From Bacteroidota bacterium (GTDB lineage Bacteria > Bacteroidota > Bacteroidia > AKYH767-A > OLB10), in the NCBI GenBank assembly GCA_016713525.1, contig JADJOZ010000033.1, positions 496,001 through 560,000 of the forward strand: a stretch of DNA of 64,000 nt, in the 5' to 3' direction. How positions within the stretch are numbered: the first letter of the stretch is position 1; each line of letters begins with the position of its first letter. Made by a program: the position numbers and the translations under genes. A model generated the notes under the pieces. That model saw only the letters and a list, made by a program, of their open reading frames with translations, searched no databases and had not been told where the DNA came from. Positions 47,389 to 56,360 of this stretch are shown here, piece by piece.

Positions 47389-48114
47389 ATGAAATTATTC
47401 CAAATAGCTGCCTTTTTGATTGTGCTGATGCTGTTTTATAGCACCAGTGATGTATTTGCACAGCAAAAACCCGTTACAGAAATAGAGGGACCTTACGTCA
47501 GTTTCAAAAATAAGCCCTCTTTTTTCGTAACACTCGACCGGTCGAATTCTCTGGTCGCCGGAAAATCTGCTGTTACCAATGAATTGCGTTTAGGCGTCGA
47601 TTTTAAAAGAAAAGTACGGTTAGGAATTGGATTCGCCGGCATAGCTTCCGATGTCGTTGCATCTAAAACAGTTAGAACAGAAGCCAATTTTGATACAACC
47701 CTGAATGCATTACTGTCGATGAATTATTTAACTTTAAGTGCTGAATATACTTTTTTTGAAAGCAAAAGATGGCAGATTACAATGCCCATGATGACAGGAA
47801 TTGGCACAGCTTTCTGGACATATTACGAGAACGTAAATGGTGAAGTCAAAACAAAAAAACTTGATGAGGGAGGCGTTCTGCTGACCGGACCGTCGGTAGT
47901 AGTAACCTATCGCATTTTTCGCTGGATCGGATTAAGCGGGGGTTTAGGATATCGTCAACTCATCATTAATAACTCCAAAATCAATGAATCCTTTAATTCA
48001 CCAATCTACACTTTGAGGGTGAGAATCTTCATGGGGGAAATTTATAAAAGCGTTTTCCCAAGAGGCATTTTCGGAAACCGAAATCCACCTTATTCAAATG
48101 AATATTGGGATTGA
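47389..48114 (+). CDS. Outer-membrane beta-barrel-type protein, unknown
   Basis: Start set at MKLFQIAAFLIVLMLFYSTS (47389), which begins a signal peptide ending FAQQ; the upstream in-frame Met lies on the terminator side. About 241 residues. Beta-barrel-like alternation from residue 40 on (FVTLDRSNSLVAGKSAVTNE, LRLGVDFKRKVRLGIGFAG, LSLSAEYTF). The family is unknown. It has its own short spacer after the terminator. Confidence 0.6.
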   Translation: MKLFQIAAFLIVLMLFYSTSDVFAQQKPVTEIEGPYVSFKNKPSFFVTLDRSNSLVAGKSAVTNELRLGVDFKRKVRLGIGFAGIASDVVASKTVRTEANFDTTLNALLSMNYLTLSAEYTFFESKRWQITMPMMTGIGTAFWTYYENVNGEVKTKKLDEGGVLLTGPSVVVTYRIFRWIGLSGGLGYRQLIINNSKINESFNSPIYTLRVRIFMGEIYKSVFPRGIFGNRNPPYSNEYWD

Positions 48115-48160
48115 AGAAAATTGATATCATGAACGTAAAAGTGTTTAATAATATATTACG

Positions 48161-48586
48161 ATGATCTGGTTTGCAAACTATTCTCTGACAGATATTCTTC
48201 CACTCACCAAAAATAATATGGTGGAACATCTTGGTATTGAAATTACTGAAATAGGAAGTGATTTTTTGAAAGGCAAAATGCCCGTCGATCACCGTACCGT
48301 ACAACCCATGAATATTCTTCATGGCGGTGCCTCCGTAGCACTTGCTGAAACGTTGGGAAGTATTGCTGCTGTGTTAACTGTAGATGCATCTAAATATTCC
48401 TGTGTAGGTATGGAGATAAATGCTAATCATATCAGACCGGTTTCTTCCGGATATGTGTATGCAACAGCTCGTCCCGTGCACTTAGGAAAAAAATCACAGG
48501 TGTGGAGCATTGAAATTGTAAATGAAGAAGGCAAAATGGTTTGCATTAGCAGAATAACAATGGCAGTTATTGATAAACCCTTTTGA
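48161..48586 (+). CDS. PaaI-family hotdog thioesterase
   Basis: 141 residues. HRTVQPMNILHGGASVALAE is the HGG motif with the catalytic Glu region (ETLGSIAAVL). VGMEINANHIRPVSSGYVYA is the typical strand pair. It is close to phenylacetyl-CoA thioesterase and DHNA-CoA thioesterase proteins, so a menaquinone role is possible but unproven. It overlaps no gene but abuts the DCC gene (TGATCATG). Confidence 0.85.
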   Translation: MIWFANYSLTDILPLTKNNMVEHLGIEITEIGSDFLKGKMPVDHRTVQPMNILHGGASVALAETLGSIAAVLTVDASKYSCVGMEINANHIRPVSSGYVYATARPVHLGKKSQVWSIEIVNEEGKMVCISRITMAVIDKPF

Positions 48587-48588
48587 TC

Positions 48589-48993
48589 ATGAACGAAAAT
48601 GTGATACTCTTTGACGGGTACTGCAGACTGTGTAACAGATTTGTCGATTTTATTTTAAAACAGGATACTAAACGAAAAATTAAATTCGCATCACTGCAAA
48701 GTAGTTTTGGTCAATCTGTATTAAAAGAACACTTTTCTTCACTTCGGAAATTTCCTGATTCTGTGGTATTGTTAACCGGCGAGAAAGTATACACACACTC
48801 TACTGCAGCTTTACATGTTTTCCGAATACTTGGAATGCCCTGGAAAGGGTTATATGTTTTTATCATCGTCCCCGCTTTTATCAGAAACGGAATTTATAAT
48901 TTCATAGCAGCAAACAGGAATAAATGGTTTGGAAAACGCAACGAATGCCGCATTCCAACCAAAGCAGAAGAGGAAAGATTTATTACAGACTAA
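48589..48993 (+). CDS. DCC-family thiol-disulfide oxidoreductase
   Basis: 134 residues. VILFDGYCRLCNRFVDFIL has the DGxCxLC motif that names the family. A thioredoxin-like fold with RKIKFASLQSSFGQ and YTHSTAALHVFRILGMPW follows. The ATG at 48589 is two bases after the stop of the thioesterase, so the two are co-transcribed. It overlaps the end of the S46 peptidase gene on the other strand (48990). Substrate unknown. Confidence 0.85.
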   Translation: MNENVILFDGYCRLCNRFVDFILKQDTKRKIKFASLQSSFGQSVLKEHFSSLRKFPDSVVLLTGEKVYTHSTAALHVFRILGMPWKGLYVFIIVPAFIRNGIYNFIAANRNKWFGKRNECRIPTKAEEERFITD

Positions 48994-51140
48994 TTTACGA
49001 TTTTCATTTCCTGAATCAACCTGCTGCAACCGGCATATTTATCAATTACGAAAAGTGTAAACCTGATATCAAGTGAAATGTTCCGGCATCGGTCGGGATC
49101 AAAATCTATATCACTCATAGTGCCTTCCCACACACGATCGAAATTGGTGCCAATGAGTTCGCCATTGGCATTAAGCACCGGACTGCCCGAATTACCACCT
49201 GTGGTATGATTAGATGCCACAAATGCAACCGGTAAAGTACCGTTTATGCCGTAAGCGCCATAATCTTTTGTTTTGTATAATTCTTTCAAGCGTTGAGGTA
49301 CTTCAAACTCTTCAATGGAAGCATCTTCTTTCTCCATGATTCCCTCAATGGTAGTGAAATAATCATAAGTAACACCATCAGCAGGTTCATACCCACTTAC
49401 ATTTCCATAGGCAACACGCAAAGTGGAATTCGCATCGGGATAAAACATATGTGTTGGCTTCATCTCCATTTGTGCTGCCATATAAATGCGGTTCAGTGTA
49501 TTTATCCTGGTGTTGAGCTTCACGAATTCGGTTTCAATTTTATCGAGATAAATAGTTGCAAAACTTTTTGCCAGCATAAATGCAGGGTCTTTCAGTAGCT
49601 TTTTCGATTTTGAAGAGGTAAATCCGGTTAATAATGTCCGCACTTTAATGGAATCACTGAGCATCGATTTCGCATATAGAGTATTGGCAAATGCTGTCCA
49701 GTTATTTTTGTTTTTTGCAAGCTGCTCTTTGAGATATGCAGGATGCATAGAAGCATCCAAATTTTTCATATACATCTGCATCATTGACACAAATAATTGT
49801 TTGTCGGTGCCCTCATCAAAATCCCTGAAAAATCCTTTTGCACCTGATAATATTCGTGCAGCTTCATCTTTTACAGCTTTTTCATCAACAGGATTTGCTT
49901 CGCATAACAATGCGAGTTTGTTGTATGCACGGGCATAGCGGATTAATTCCACACCAAAAGCTGCTTCGTTGATGTAATCATTTGTTTTTAATAGCGGACG
50001 ATATAGCTTATAGATAGATTCATAATCGGTAATCAGATTTGCATATTCGGTTCTGCCGGCATCTGCAACCCATTCTTTAAATGCCGCTTCTTCAGCTTTT
50101 TTCACTTCTATTGTTTTCATCCGCTTCAATCCTTTCGATTCTCCTTGCCATTTTTTCCATGCATTGGCAATGGTGGCTTGCTTGGCAGCATATTGAATTC
50201 GTAATTTATCACCCGAACGCATTGCTGCATCAATGATGCGTAATCGTTCCGTTCTTATTTTTATTCTTGCAGGATTTGCAACTTCAAGTGTAGTACTTAC
50301 CGCAGCAGATGGAATGTATTGTGTGGTGCGTCCCGGAAAACCATATACCATTGTAAAGTCACCGGGTTGAACACCTTTCACAGAAACCGGAAATGAATGA
50401 CGTGGTTTAAAGGGCTTGTTTTCTACTGAATATTCAGCAGGTTTATTGTCCGCTCCGGCATAAATGCGGAACAATGAGAAATCACCGGTATGACGGGGCC
50501 ACATCCAGTTGTCGGTATCACCGCCAAATTTCCCGATAGAAGAGGGTGGAGCACCCACCATTCGTACATCTTTAAATGTTTCCATCACAAACAAATAAAA
50601 CTGGTTTCCATTATAAAATGGTTTTATGCTTGCGGTGTAATGAGTTCCTTCAACAGCTTCTTTTTCAATAGTCGCAGCCAGCTCTTTTATTTTAAGATCT
50701 CTTTCAGGTTCCATAATTCCTGCAGGTAACAGCGCCAACATTTTTTGTGTTACATCTTCTATTCGAATTATGAATGTTGCTGAAAGTCCCGGACAGGCCA
50801 GTTCTTCATCTGCAGAATATGCCCAAAAGCCATTTTTCAGATAATCCTTTTCCACTGAACTGTGTGATTGAATTTGTGAAAAACCACAGTGGTGATTCGT
50901 CAGCAATAAACCTTGTTCGGAAATAATTTCACCTGTACAACCTCCGCCAAATAATACTACAGCGTCTTTCATGCTCGAATTATTTACGCTGTAAATGGCA
51001 TCGGCCGATACTTTCATTCCTTTCGATTGCATATCAGCTTCATTCAGTTGTTTGAGAAATATGGGCAACCACATGCCCTCTCCTGAAATGACCGGTAAAC
51101 TAACTGTAAGAAACAGAACTATTAGCAGGTATTTTTTCAT
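48990..51140 (-). CDS. dpp11: S46-family dipeptidyl-peptidase, DPP11 type
   Basis: 716 residues with signal peptide (MKKYLLIVLFLTVSLPVISG). Catalytic triad: His in LLTNHHCGF (about 84), Asp in GGDTDNWMWPRHTGDFSLF (about 225-230), Ser in TTGGNSGSPV (651). In S46 enzymes the residue 18 after the Ser decides P1 specificity; DPP11 has Arg (PgDPP11 Ser655/Arg673) and DPP7 has Gly. Here it is Arg669 in TNFDRVWEG, exactly 18 on. It therefore cleaves dipeptides with Asp or Glu in the second position from peptides in the periplasm, feeding amino-acid catabolism. Confidence 0.9.
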   Translation of the reverse strand: MKKYLLIVLFLTVSLPVISGEGMWLPIFLKQLNEADMQSKGMKVSADAIYSVNNSSMKDAVVLFGGGCTGEIISEQGLLLTNHHCGFSQIQSHSSVEKDYLKNGFWAYSADEELACPGLSATFIIRIEDVTQKMLALLPAGIMEPERDLKIKELAATIEKEAVEGTHYTASIKPFYNGNQFYLFVMETFKDVRMVGAPPSSIGKFGGDTDNWMWPRHTGDFSLFRIYAGADNKPAEYSVENKPFKPRHSFPVSVKGVQPGDFTMVYGFPGRTTQYIPSAAVSTTLEVANPARIKIRTERLRIIDAAMRSGDKLRIQYAAKQATIANAWKKWQGESKGLKRMKTIEVKKAEEAAFKEWVADAGRTEYANLITDYESIYKLYRPLLKTNDYINEAAFGVELIRYARAYNKLALLCEANPVDEKAVKDEAARILSGAKGFFRDFDEGTDKQLFVSMMQMYMKNLDASMHPAYLKEQLAKNKNNWTAFANTLYAKSMLSDSIKVRTLLTGFTSSKSKKLLKDPAFMLAKSFATIYLDKIETEFVKLNTRINTLNRIYMAAQMEMKPTHMFYPDANSTLRVAYGNVSGYEPADGVTYDYFTTIEGIMEKEDASIEEFEVPQRLKELYKTKDYGAYGINGTLPVAFVASNHTTGGNSGSPVLNANGELIGTNFDRVWEGTMSDIDFDPDRCRNISLDIRFTLFVIDKYAGCSRLIQEMKIVN

Positions 51141-51177
51141 GATCTATTGCTTTTTAAGAATTCAAAGAAACAAAAAA

Positions 51178-51201
51178 GGGACGTACTTTGAAGTACGTCC
51201 C
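51178..51201 (-). terminator. Intrinsic terminator after the DUF3127 gene
   Basis: A near-perfect inverted repeat GGGACGTACTT / AAGTACGTCCC with a 2-base loop. On the minus strand it is followed by a T6 run. Confidence 0.85.
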
Positions 51202-51223
51202 TTGATGAAATTGATGTAGTTTT

Positions 51224-51604
51224 TTAGAATGGAAGGTCGTTGTTGTCGGGTGCTCCGTTAAATCCGTTGCTGTCTGACATAGCAGGTTCATCGAATGATG
51301 GAGTATCATTTGAAGGTGCTGAAGCAGCTCCTCCGGTTTCAATTTTCCAGGCCCGAACATCGGTGTACCAACGTCCATTGTATTCACGGGAATCTACATT
51401 AAATGAAACTTTAATGTTTGCCCCCGGCTGTAAATTTCTGATCGATTCCGTCTTGTCGCCCCACACGGATACACTAAGCTTCTTTGGATAGTTGCCATCC
51501 ATGTACTCCATTATGAAAAACTGCTTTTTCCACTGTCCGTTTTTTCCCTCTCCCGTTTCAAGAGGCAGAATTTGAATAACTTTTCCGGTAATTTCTAATG
51601 CCAT
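51224..51604 (-). CDS. DUF3127 single-strand-binding-like protein
   Basis: 126 residues. MALEITGKVIQILPLETGEG and the strand pattern WKKQFFIMEYMDGNYPKKLS and SFNVDSREYNGRWYTDVRAW form an OB-like fold. The C-terminus is a Gly/Ser/Asn-rich tail ending DNNDLPF, closely like the acidic SSB tip (DDDIPF) that binds partner proteins. It is therefore an SSB relative, perhaps binding single-stranded DNA or RNA. It is monocistronic. Confidence 0.85.
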   Translation of the reverse strand: MALEITGKVIQILPLETGEGKNGQWKKQFFIMEYMDGNYPKKLSVSVWGDKTESIRNLQPGANIKVSFNVDSREYNGRWYTDVRAWKIETGGAASAPSNDTPSFDEPAMSDSNGFNGAPDNNDLPF

Positions 51605-51790
51605 TTGATTAATTTTTAACTGGTTATTTGATTAGAGCCACAAGATACAAAAAAAATCGGTTATTTTTACTTATCCTTCCGTAAATCATTGTAAGATAGT
51701 TGTTTAAACGAATAACTCCGTTTTTAAGATTTTATTTTAATTGGAAGCAGACTTTTTTTTGACTTACTTTCGTTCCTCTCTAATATTCAA

Positions 51791-52429
51791 ATGATGATCC
51801 GAAATAGTATTGCCTGTTGCCTCTGCCTGGGACTCTTATTTCCTCTTGCCACTTCCGCACAAAAGAAAAAAACTTTAGGGTCGATGAAAAAACCGTTTAT
51901 TCTGTCGCAACAGTTTAAACATGCTGCCGGAGCAGGTGTTTCCATGTATAGCATAGATGATTCACAGGAGCTGATTTATCAACTTGCTTATCAGCCAACA
52001 TTGTCACTTACGCGTGGACTCTCCGATTTTTCTTTTACAGTGGGAAGCCAGATCAGTGGTGGTTATCATCCCGAAACAGATGCCGATACGCTGTCTTATG
52101 TTTTTGCTGATTTACCAATATTGGCAGAATTTAATTTCGGACACAACGCATCAAAAGATTTTTACAGTGATGCGGGTTGGTTTTTCGGTGGTGGATATGC
52201 CTGGCAACTGTTTCGTGAAAACTGGCAAAGTGGTCCTGTGGCAACTTTAGGAGTTCGTGCATTTTTTTTCGGACCCTCCATTACTGTTCGCTATAACCGG
52301 TTTTTTGCCATCTCTGATGATGCCCGATCTTTAAATACGATAACCGTTGCGTTGAACCTGGGTGGTTATTTTGAACAGGTAAAACTTAATAACAAAGTCA
52401 GTCGCTTTTCAAATGGTTTCAGGAAGTAA
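51791..52429 (+). CDS. Outer-membrane beta-barrel-type protein, unknown
   Basis: 212 residues; translation may begin at the second of two adjacent ATGs. Signal peptide RNSIACCLCLGLLFPLATSA. The mature part has barrel-like alternating strands (LIYQLAYQPTLSLTRGLSDF, SFTVGSQISGGYHPET, FFFGPSITVRYNRFFAI). It resembles small Bacteroidota porin-like proteins without a known function. Confidence 0.6.
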   Translation: MMIRNSIACCLCLGLLFPLATSAQKKKTLGSMKKPFILSQQFKHAAGAGVSMYSIDDSQELIYQLAYQPTLSLTRGLSDFSFTVGSQISGGYHPETDADTLSYVFADLPILAEFNFGHNASKDFYSDAGWFFGGGYAWQLFRENWQSGPVATLGVRAFFFGPSITVRYNRFFAISDDARSLNTITVALNLGGYFEQVKLNNKVSRFSNGFRK

Positions 52430-52433
52430 AAAG

Positions 52434-52679
52434 TTACTTCTTGCCTAAAAATTTCAAAAGATACACCAATATTACTGCTCCTATTACAGAGGTGAAAAGG
52501 GATCCGGCAATACCACCGCCCGATGAAACTCCCAGTTTACTGAATAACCAGCCTCCGATTATTCCGCCCAGTATTCCAACAATTATATTTCCCAAAGCTC
52601 CAAAACCGCTTCCACGGATTATTTTTCCGCTTAGCCATCCTGCTACCGCTCCAATTAAAATGTAGTAAACAAAATTCAT
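52434..52679 (-). CDS. GlsB/YeaQ/YmgE stress-response membrane protein
   Basis: 81 residues; three hydrophobic helices with Gly-rich loops: YILIGAVAGWLSGKIIRGSG, ALGNIIVGILGGIIGGWLFS, GIAGSLFTSVIGAVILVYLL. This is the standard small family (transglycosylase-associated protein). Role in the inner-membrane stress response is inferred from family data. Confidence 0.9.
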   Translation of the reverse strand: MNFVYYILIGAVAGWLSGKIIRGSGFGALGNIIVGILGGIIGGWLFSKLGVSSGGGIAGSLFTSVIGAVILVYLLKFLGKK

Positions 52680-52695
52680 GTGCTATGTTTAATGA

Positions 52696-52735
52696 ACTGC
52701 TGCACCCAACCTTTTCCCGATTGATGTGCAGCAGT
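52696..52735. terminator. Weak hairpin between htpG and the GlsB-like gene
   Basis: ACTGCTGCAC (52696-52705) pairs with GTGCAGCAGT (52726-52735) around a 20-base loop. No T run follows on the minus strand, so termination is doubtful. Confidence 0.35.
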
Positions 52736-52748
52736 GAAAATTATTTTA

Positions 52749-54563
52749 TCAGAGAGTGGAAACAGCCTTTTGAATAAACTGTGTAAGCTCTTCACCCTTC
52801 AGTAAATTTTGTGATAAACGTGCCAGATCAATAGCCTGTTTCATTTTAAAAGTTTTAATATTTTCATCCGTTTCATTCAGAATTTTACTCATCAGCGGAT
52901 GATTCGTGTTCACAACCACATTAAATTGCTCCGACATGCCACCCATAAAATCGTATCCGCCACCAACACTCGACATCTCCTTCATCCGACGCATAAATTC
53001 GGGACGTGTTATGGTTACCGGTGCATCATCGGGAGAAAGATTTTCCAGCACCACCGTATACTGTTCTTTAGGTACATTCAACTGCGCAAACGATTTCAGC
53101 TTTTCTACTTCATCGGTTGAAAGTACAGATGTGGTATTCTCTTCTTTAAGAATGAGTTTATCTACTGTGTCGGCATCCACACGAACAAAGGATGTGTTTT
53201 CGAGTTTTGATTCCATTGTATTCAGGAAGTGAGCATCAAGAGGCCCTTCCATAATCAAAACATCGTAACCTTTATTCTTGGCCGCTGTCACAAACCCATG
53301 CTGATCTTCAGCATTCGAAGTGTACAAATACACAAGTTTGTTATTCTTATCGGTTTGCAATGGCTGTACTTTATTCCGGTATTCTTCGAGATTAAAATAC
53401 TGGCCATCTGTATTTTTTAGCAAACAGAATTTTTGTCCGCGATCATAAAATTTCTCATCGCTTAACATGCCATACTTAATAAATACCCCAATGTCATCCC
53501 ACTTCGACTCAAAATCGGTGCGACTTTCTTTATACAATTCTTCCAGTCGATCGGCTACCTTTTTGGTGATGTGAGAACTGATCTTCTTAACATTCGTATC
53601 GCTTTGTAAATAGCTACGGGAAACGTTTAGCGGAATGTCGGGTGAATCAATTACACCATGTAATAAAGTTAAAAAATCAGGGACAATTCCTTCCACAGAA
53701 TCGGTCACAAATACCTGATTGCAGTATAGCTGAATTTTATTTTTCTGAACTTCAATATTTTTTTTCAGCTTTGGAAAATAAAGTATCCCCGTAAGGTTAA
53801 ACGGATAGTCAACATTGAGATGAATATGAAATAACGGATTTTCAGAAAACGGGTACAATTCTTTATAAAAAGCATTGTAATCATCTTCGGTCAGTTCAGC
53901 CGGCTTTTTAGTCCATGCCGGTTTCGTATTATTAATTATTTTGTCTTCAAACTTGATTGATACCGGTAGAAATTTACAATATTTCTGCAGTAAATTTTCT
54001 ATTCGGGCAGTCTCCAGAAATTCTTCTGATTCTTCATTGATATGCAAAATAATATCCGTTCCACGATCGGCGCGGGTGGTTTCAGAAAGCGTAAACTCAG
54101 GGCTGCCATCGCATTCCCAGCGAACGGCTTTTTCACCTTCTTCACGGAAGGATCGGGTGACAATTTCAACTTTTGCAGCCACCATGAATGCCGAGTAAAA
54201 ACCGAGTCCGAAATGACCGATTATAGCACCCGAATCCATTTTATCCTTGTACTTGGTTACGAATTCTTCCGCTCCTGAAAAGGCTATCTGATTAATGTAA
54301 CGGTCGATTTCTTCAGCCGTCATACCAACCCCGCGGTCAGATATAGTAAGTGTTTTAGCCTCTTTATTAATAGCTACCGTAACTTCCAAGTCTCCTGTTT
54401 CACCTTTAAATTCATTGGCGAAGGCAAGTGTGCGAAGTTTTTGAGAGGCATCTACTGCATTGGAAACCAGTTCTCTCAGGAAGATTTCATGGTCCGAATA
54501 CAGAAATTTTTTGATGATGGGAAAGATGTTTTCTGTTTGAACATTAATTTTTCCGGTTGACAT
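52749..54563 (-). CDS. htpG: Molecular chaperone HtpG (Hsp90)
   Basis: 604 residues. The GHKL ATPase domain is complete: IFLRELVSNAVDASQKLR (Asn/Glu), LTISDRGVGMTAEEI, GHFGLGFYSAFMVA, and DRGTDIILHI. Middle domain with LYCNQVFVTDSVEGIVPDFL and LNVSRSYLQSD. The C-terminal dimerisation domain is normal in length. It folds client proteins in the cytoplasm using ATP. Confidence 0.95.
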   Translation of the reverse strand: MSTGKINVQTENIFPIIKKFLYSDHEIFLRELVSNAVDASQKLRTLAFANEFKGETGDLEVTVAINKEAKTLTISDRGVGMTAEEIDRYINQIAFSGAEEFVTKYKDKMDSGAIIGHFGLGFYSAFMVAAKVEIVTRSFREEGEKAVRWECDGSPEFTLSETTRADRGTDIILHINEESEEFLETARIENLLQKYCKFLPVSIKFEDKIINNTKPAWTKKPAELTEDDYNAFYKELYPFSENPLFHIHLNVDYPFNLTGILYFPKLKKNIEVQKNKIQLYCNQVFVTDSVEGIVPDFLTLLHGVIDSPDIPLNVSRSYLQSDTNVKKISSHITKKVADRLEELYKESRTDFESKWDDIGVFIKYGMLSDEKFYDRGQKFCLLKNTDGQYFNLEEYRNKVQPLQTDKNNKLVYLYTSNAEDQHGFVTAAKNKGYDVLIMEGPLDAHFLNTMESKLENTSFVRVDADTVDKLILKEENTTSVLSTDEVEKLKSFAQLNVPKEQYTVVLENLSPDDAPVTITRPEFMRRMKEMSSVGGGYDFMGGMSEQFNVVVNTNHPLMSKILNETDENIKTFKMKQAIDLARLSQNLLKGEELTQFIQKAVSTL

Positions 54564-54585
54564 AGTTTTATAGTTTTTAGAGGTG

Positions 54586-54593
54586 CAAAATTA
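54586..54593 (-). promoter_or_regulatory. htpG promoter -7 box, TAATTTTG
   Basis: TAATTTTG on the minus strand fits TAnnTTTG and ends 23 bases before the htpG ATG. A TTG lies 16 bases further upstream as a possible -33 element. The box overlaps the start of the divergent GNAT gene. Confidence 0.55.
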
Positions 54594-55801
54594 TGAATTT
54601 TGAAGATAGCAACATGGAGTTTTCAGGTATCTTTAGGCGAATGAACAATACTGCTGATCCAGTGTCTTCAATGCCTCAAATCCGTGAAGTAAAATCAGGG
54701 AGTGATCTGGCTGTTTACATTCATTTACCGGCAATTATTAACCGTAATTATCCTGCATTCGTACCACCGCTTTGGCGGGATGAATTTCATTTTCATAATT
54801 CTTCTAAAAACCGGAAACTCGACAACTGCGACGTTATTCGATTTTTGGCTTTTTTAAATGGAGAAGTTGCAGGACGAATTATGGGCATCATTCATCATTC
54901 CTGGAATGAAACACATAACACTTCAACAGCTCGTTTTTATCAGCCGGAATTTATTGATGACAACCGGATTTCTGAGGCATTGGTGCAAGCCGTTTCGAAT
55001 TGGGCTAAAGAAAAAGGCATGAATTTGTTAATCGGTTCATTCGGTTTATCAGATAAAGACCCTCAGGGATGACAAATCGAAGGTTTTCATCTGGAACCTG
55101 TTATATCATCGGTGAGTCAACAGATTTACATTGTTTCACATTTTGAAAAAATGGATTTTCGGAAATTTAAAGACTGTGTGAGCTATGTGATTCCGGTTCC
55201 CGATCAAATTCCGGTTGTTTATAATGCAATTTACAACAGAATAATCACCAGGAATGGTTTCAGGTTGCTGGAATTTAAATCGCGAAAGGAACTTAAGCCG
55301 TTTTTTAAACCGGTCATGAAGTTGATGAATAGTGCTTACAGTCAAATTTATGGTTTTGTTCCCCTTACCGAAATCGATATTCAGGAACTAGCCACACAAT
55401 ACTTGAATGTACTCGACCCCCGACTGATTAAAATTGTACTTGATAATAAAGGGATACCCGTTTCATTCGTGATTTCGATGGCAAATATCAGTGCCGGATT
55501 CCGAAAAGCAAAGGGTAAGCTTTTTCCTGTAGGATGGATTTACTTACTGCAAGCTATGAGAAGTTCTACTCAATTAGATCTGTTACTTGGGGCAGTTGAC
55601 ACCCGTCATCGGGGTAAGGGTTTGAATGTAATGATGGGTGTTGCGCTCATGGAATCGGCCCGGAGGTTGGGAATGAAAACGATGGATAGTCATTTAATTC
55701 TGGAAGAAAATATTTTGATGCGGGCAGAATTAGAAAAACTGGGAGGTAAAATCTCCAAAAGATACCGGATTTTTCAGAAAGAAATTGATCTTAAAAATTG
55801 A
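54593..55801 (+). pseudogene. GNAT-type N-acyltransferase gene with an in-frame TGA
   Basis: Frame is continuous from 54593 to 55801 but carries TGA at 55069-55071, giving SDKDPQG-stop-QIEGF where relatives read DPQGxxIEGF. Without the stop it encodes about 402 residues. The first part has the VPPLWRDEFHFHNSSKNR and FLAFLNGEVAGRIMGIIHH motifs. The second contains PVSFVISMANISAGFRKAKG and DTRHRGKGLNVMMGVALMES. It is a single-stop break, not a frameshift, so either a true nonsense mutation, a sequencing error or read-through. The real start may be later, at Met8 or Met16. Confidence 0.75.
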
Positions 55802-55821
55802 CCATCGGTTGGCAAAAGCAA

Positions 55822-55858
55822 AAAAAAAGCCGCTTTCAGAGTGAAAGCGGCTTTTTTT
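55822..55858. terminator. Bidirectional intrinsic terminator
   Basis: GCCGCTTTC / GAAAGCGGC with a 5-base loop, flanked by A-tract upstream and T-tract downstream, so it serves both the GNAT gene (+) and the SWIB gene (-). Confidence 0.9.
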
Positions 55859-55871
55859 ATTCATGCAACGA

Positions 55872-56315
55872 TTAAGAAAGGTGCTTGCTGATCAGCTTTG
55901 TCATTTCGAACATGCTAACAGTTTTCTTTCCACCGAAAACCTTTTTAAGGTTCTCATCTGCATTGATGTTACGACGCTCTTTAGGGTCTTGCAGATTGTT
56001 TTTCTTAATGTACGCCCAAAGTTTTTTAGTAACTTCAGTACGTGGTAATGCCTTGTTTCCAACGATTGGCTGTAAAGCAGCACCAATTTGCATTTCTTTC
56101 ATGAATGCAGCATTTGGTTTACGTTTTACTTTTGGAGCAGCTTTTTTAGCAGCTTTCTTTGGAGCAGCAGCTTTTTTAGGAGCAGCTTTCTTTGCAGCAG
56201 CTTTTTTAGGAGCAGCTTTCTTTGCAGCAGCTTTCTTAGGAGCAGCTTTCTTTGCAGCAGCCTTCTTAGCAGGTGCTTTTTTAGCCGGAGCTTTTTTCTT
56301 AGCTTTTGTTGCCAT
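55872..56315 (-). CDS. SWIB/MDM2-domain protein with histone H1-like Lys/Ala tail
   Basis: Start at MATKAKKKAPAKK (56315), as an alternative upstream start would add an unlikely leader. About the first 65 residues are a tandem Ala-Lys-Pro repeat (AKKAAPKKA units), highly basic, resembling histone H1 tails. Residues about 70-147 are a SWIB domain: AALQPIVGNKALPRTEVTKK, then LWAYIKKNNLQDPKERRNIN, ADENLKKVFGGKKTVSMFEM and TKLISKHL. The tail DNA is a tandem repeat at about 56130-56290. It probably binds DNA or chromatin. SWIB is otherwise mostly eukaryotic and chlamydial. Confidence 0.9.
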   Translation of the reverse strand: MATKAKKKAPAKKAPAKKAAAKKAAPKKAAAKKAAPKKAAAKKAAPKKAAAPKKAAKKAAPKVKRKPNAAFMKEMQIGAALQPIVGNKALPRTEVTKKLWAYIKKNNLQDPKERRNINADENLKKVFGGKKTVSMFEMTKLISKHLS

Positions 56316-56360
56316 TACTGTAGTGGTTTTGTTTTTAAGATTAATACCTCGAAGTAACAA

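Noticed and set aside
55069..55071. Selenocysteine at TGA in the GNAT gene
   Set aside because: No SECIS-like hairpin was seen and the aligned family position is not Cys.
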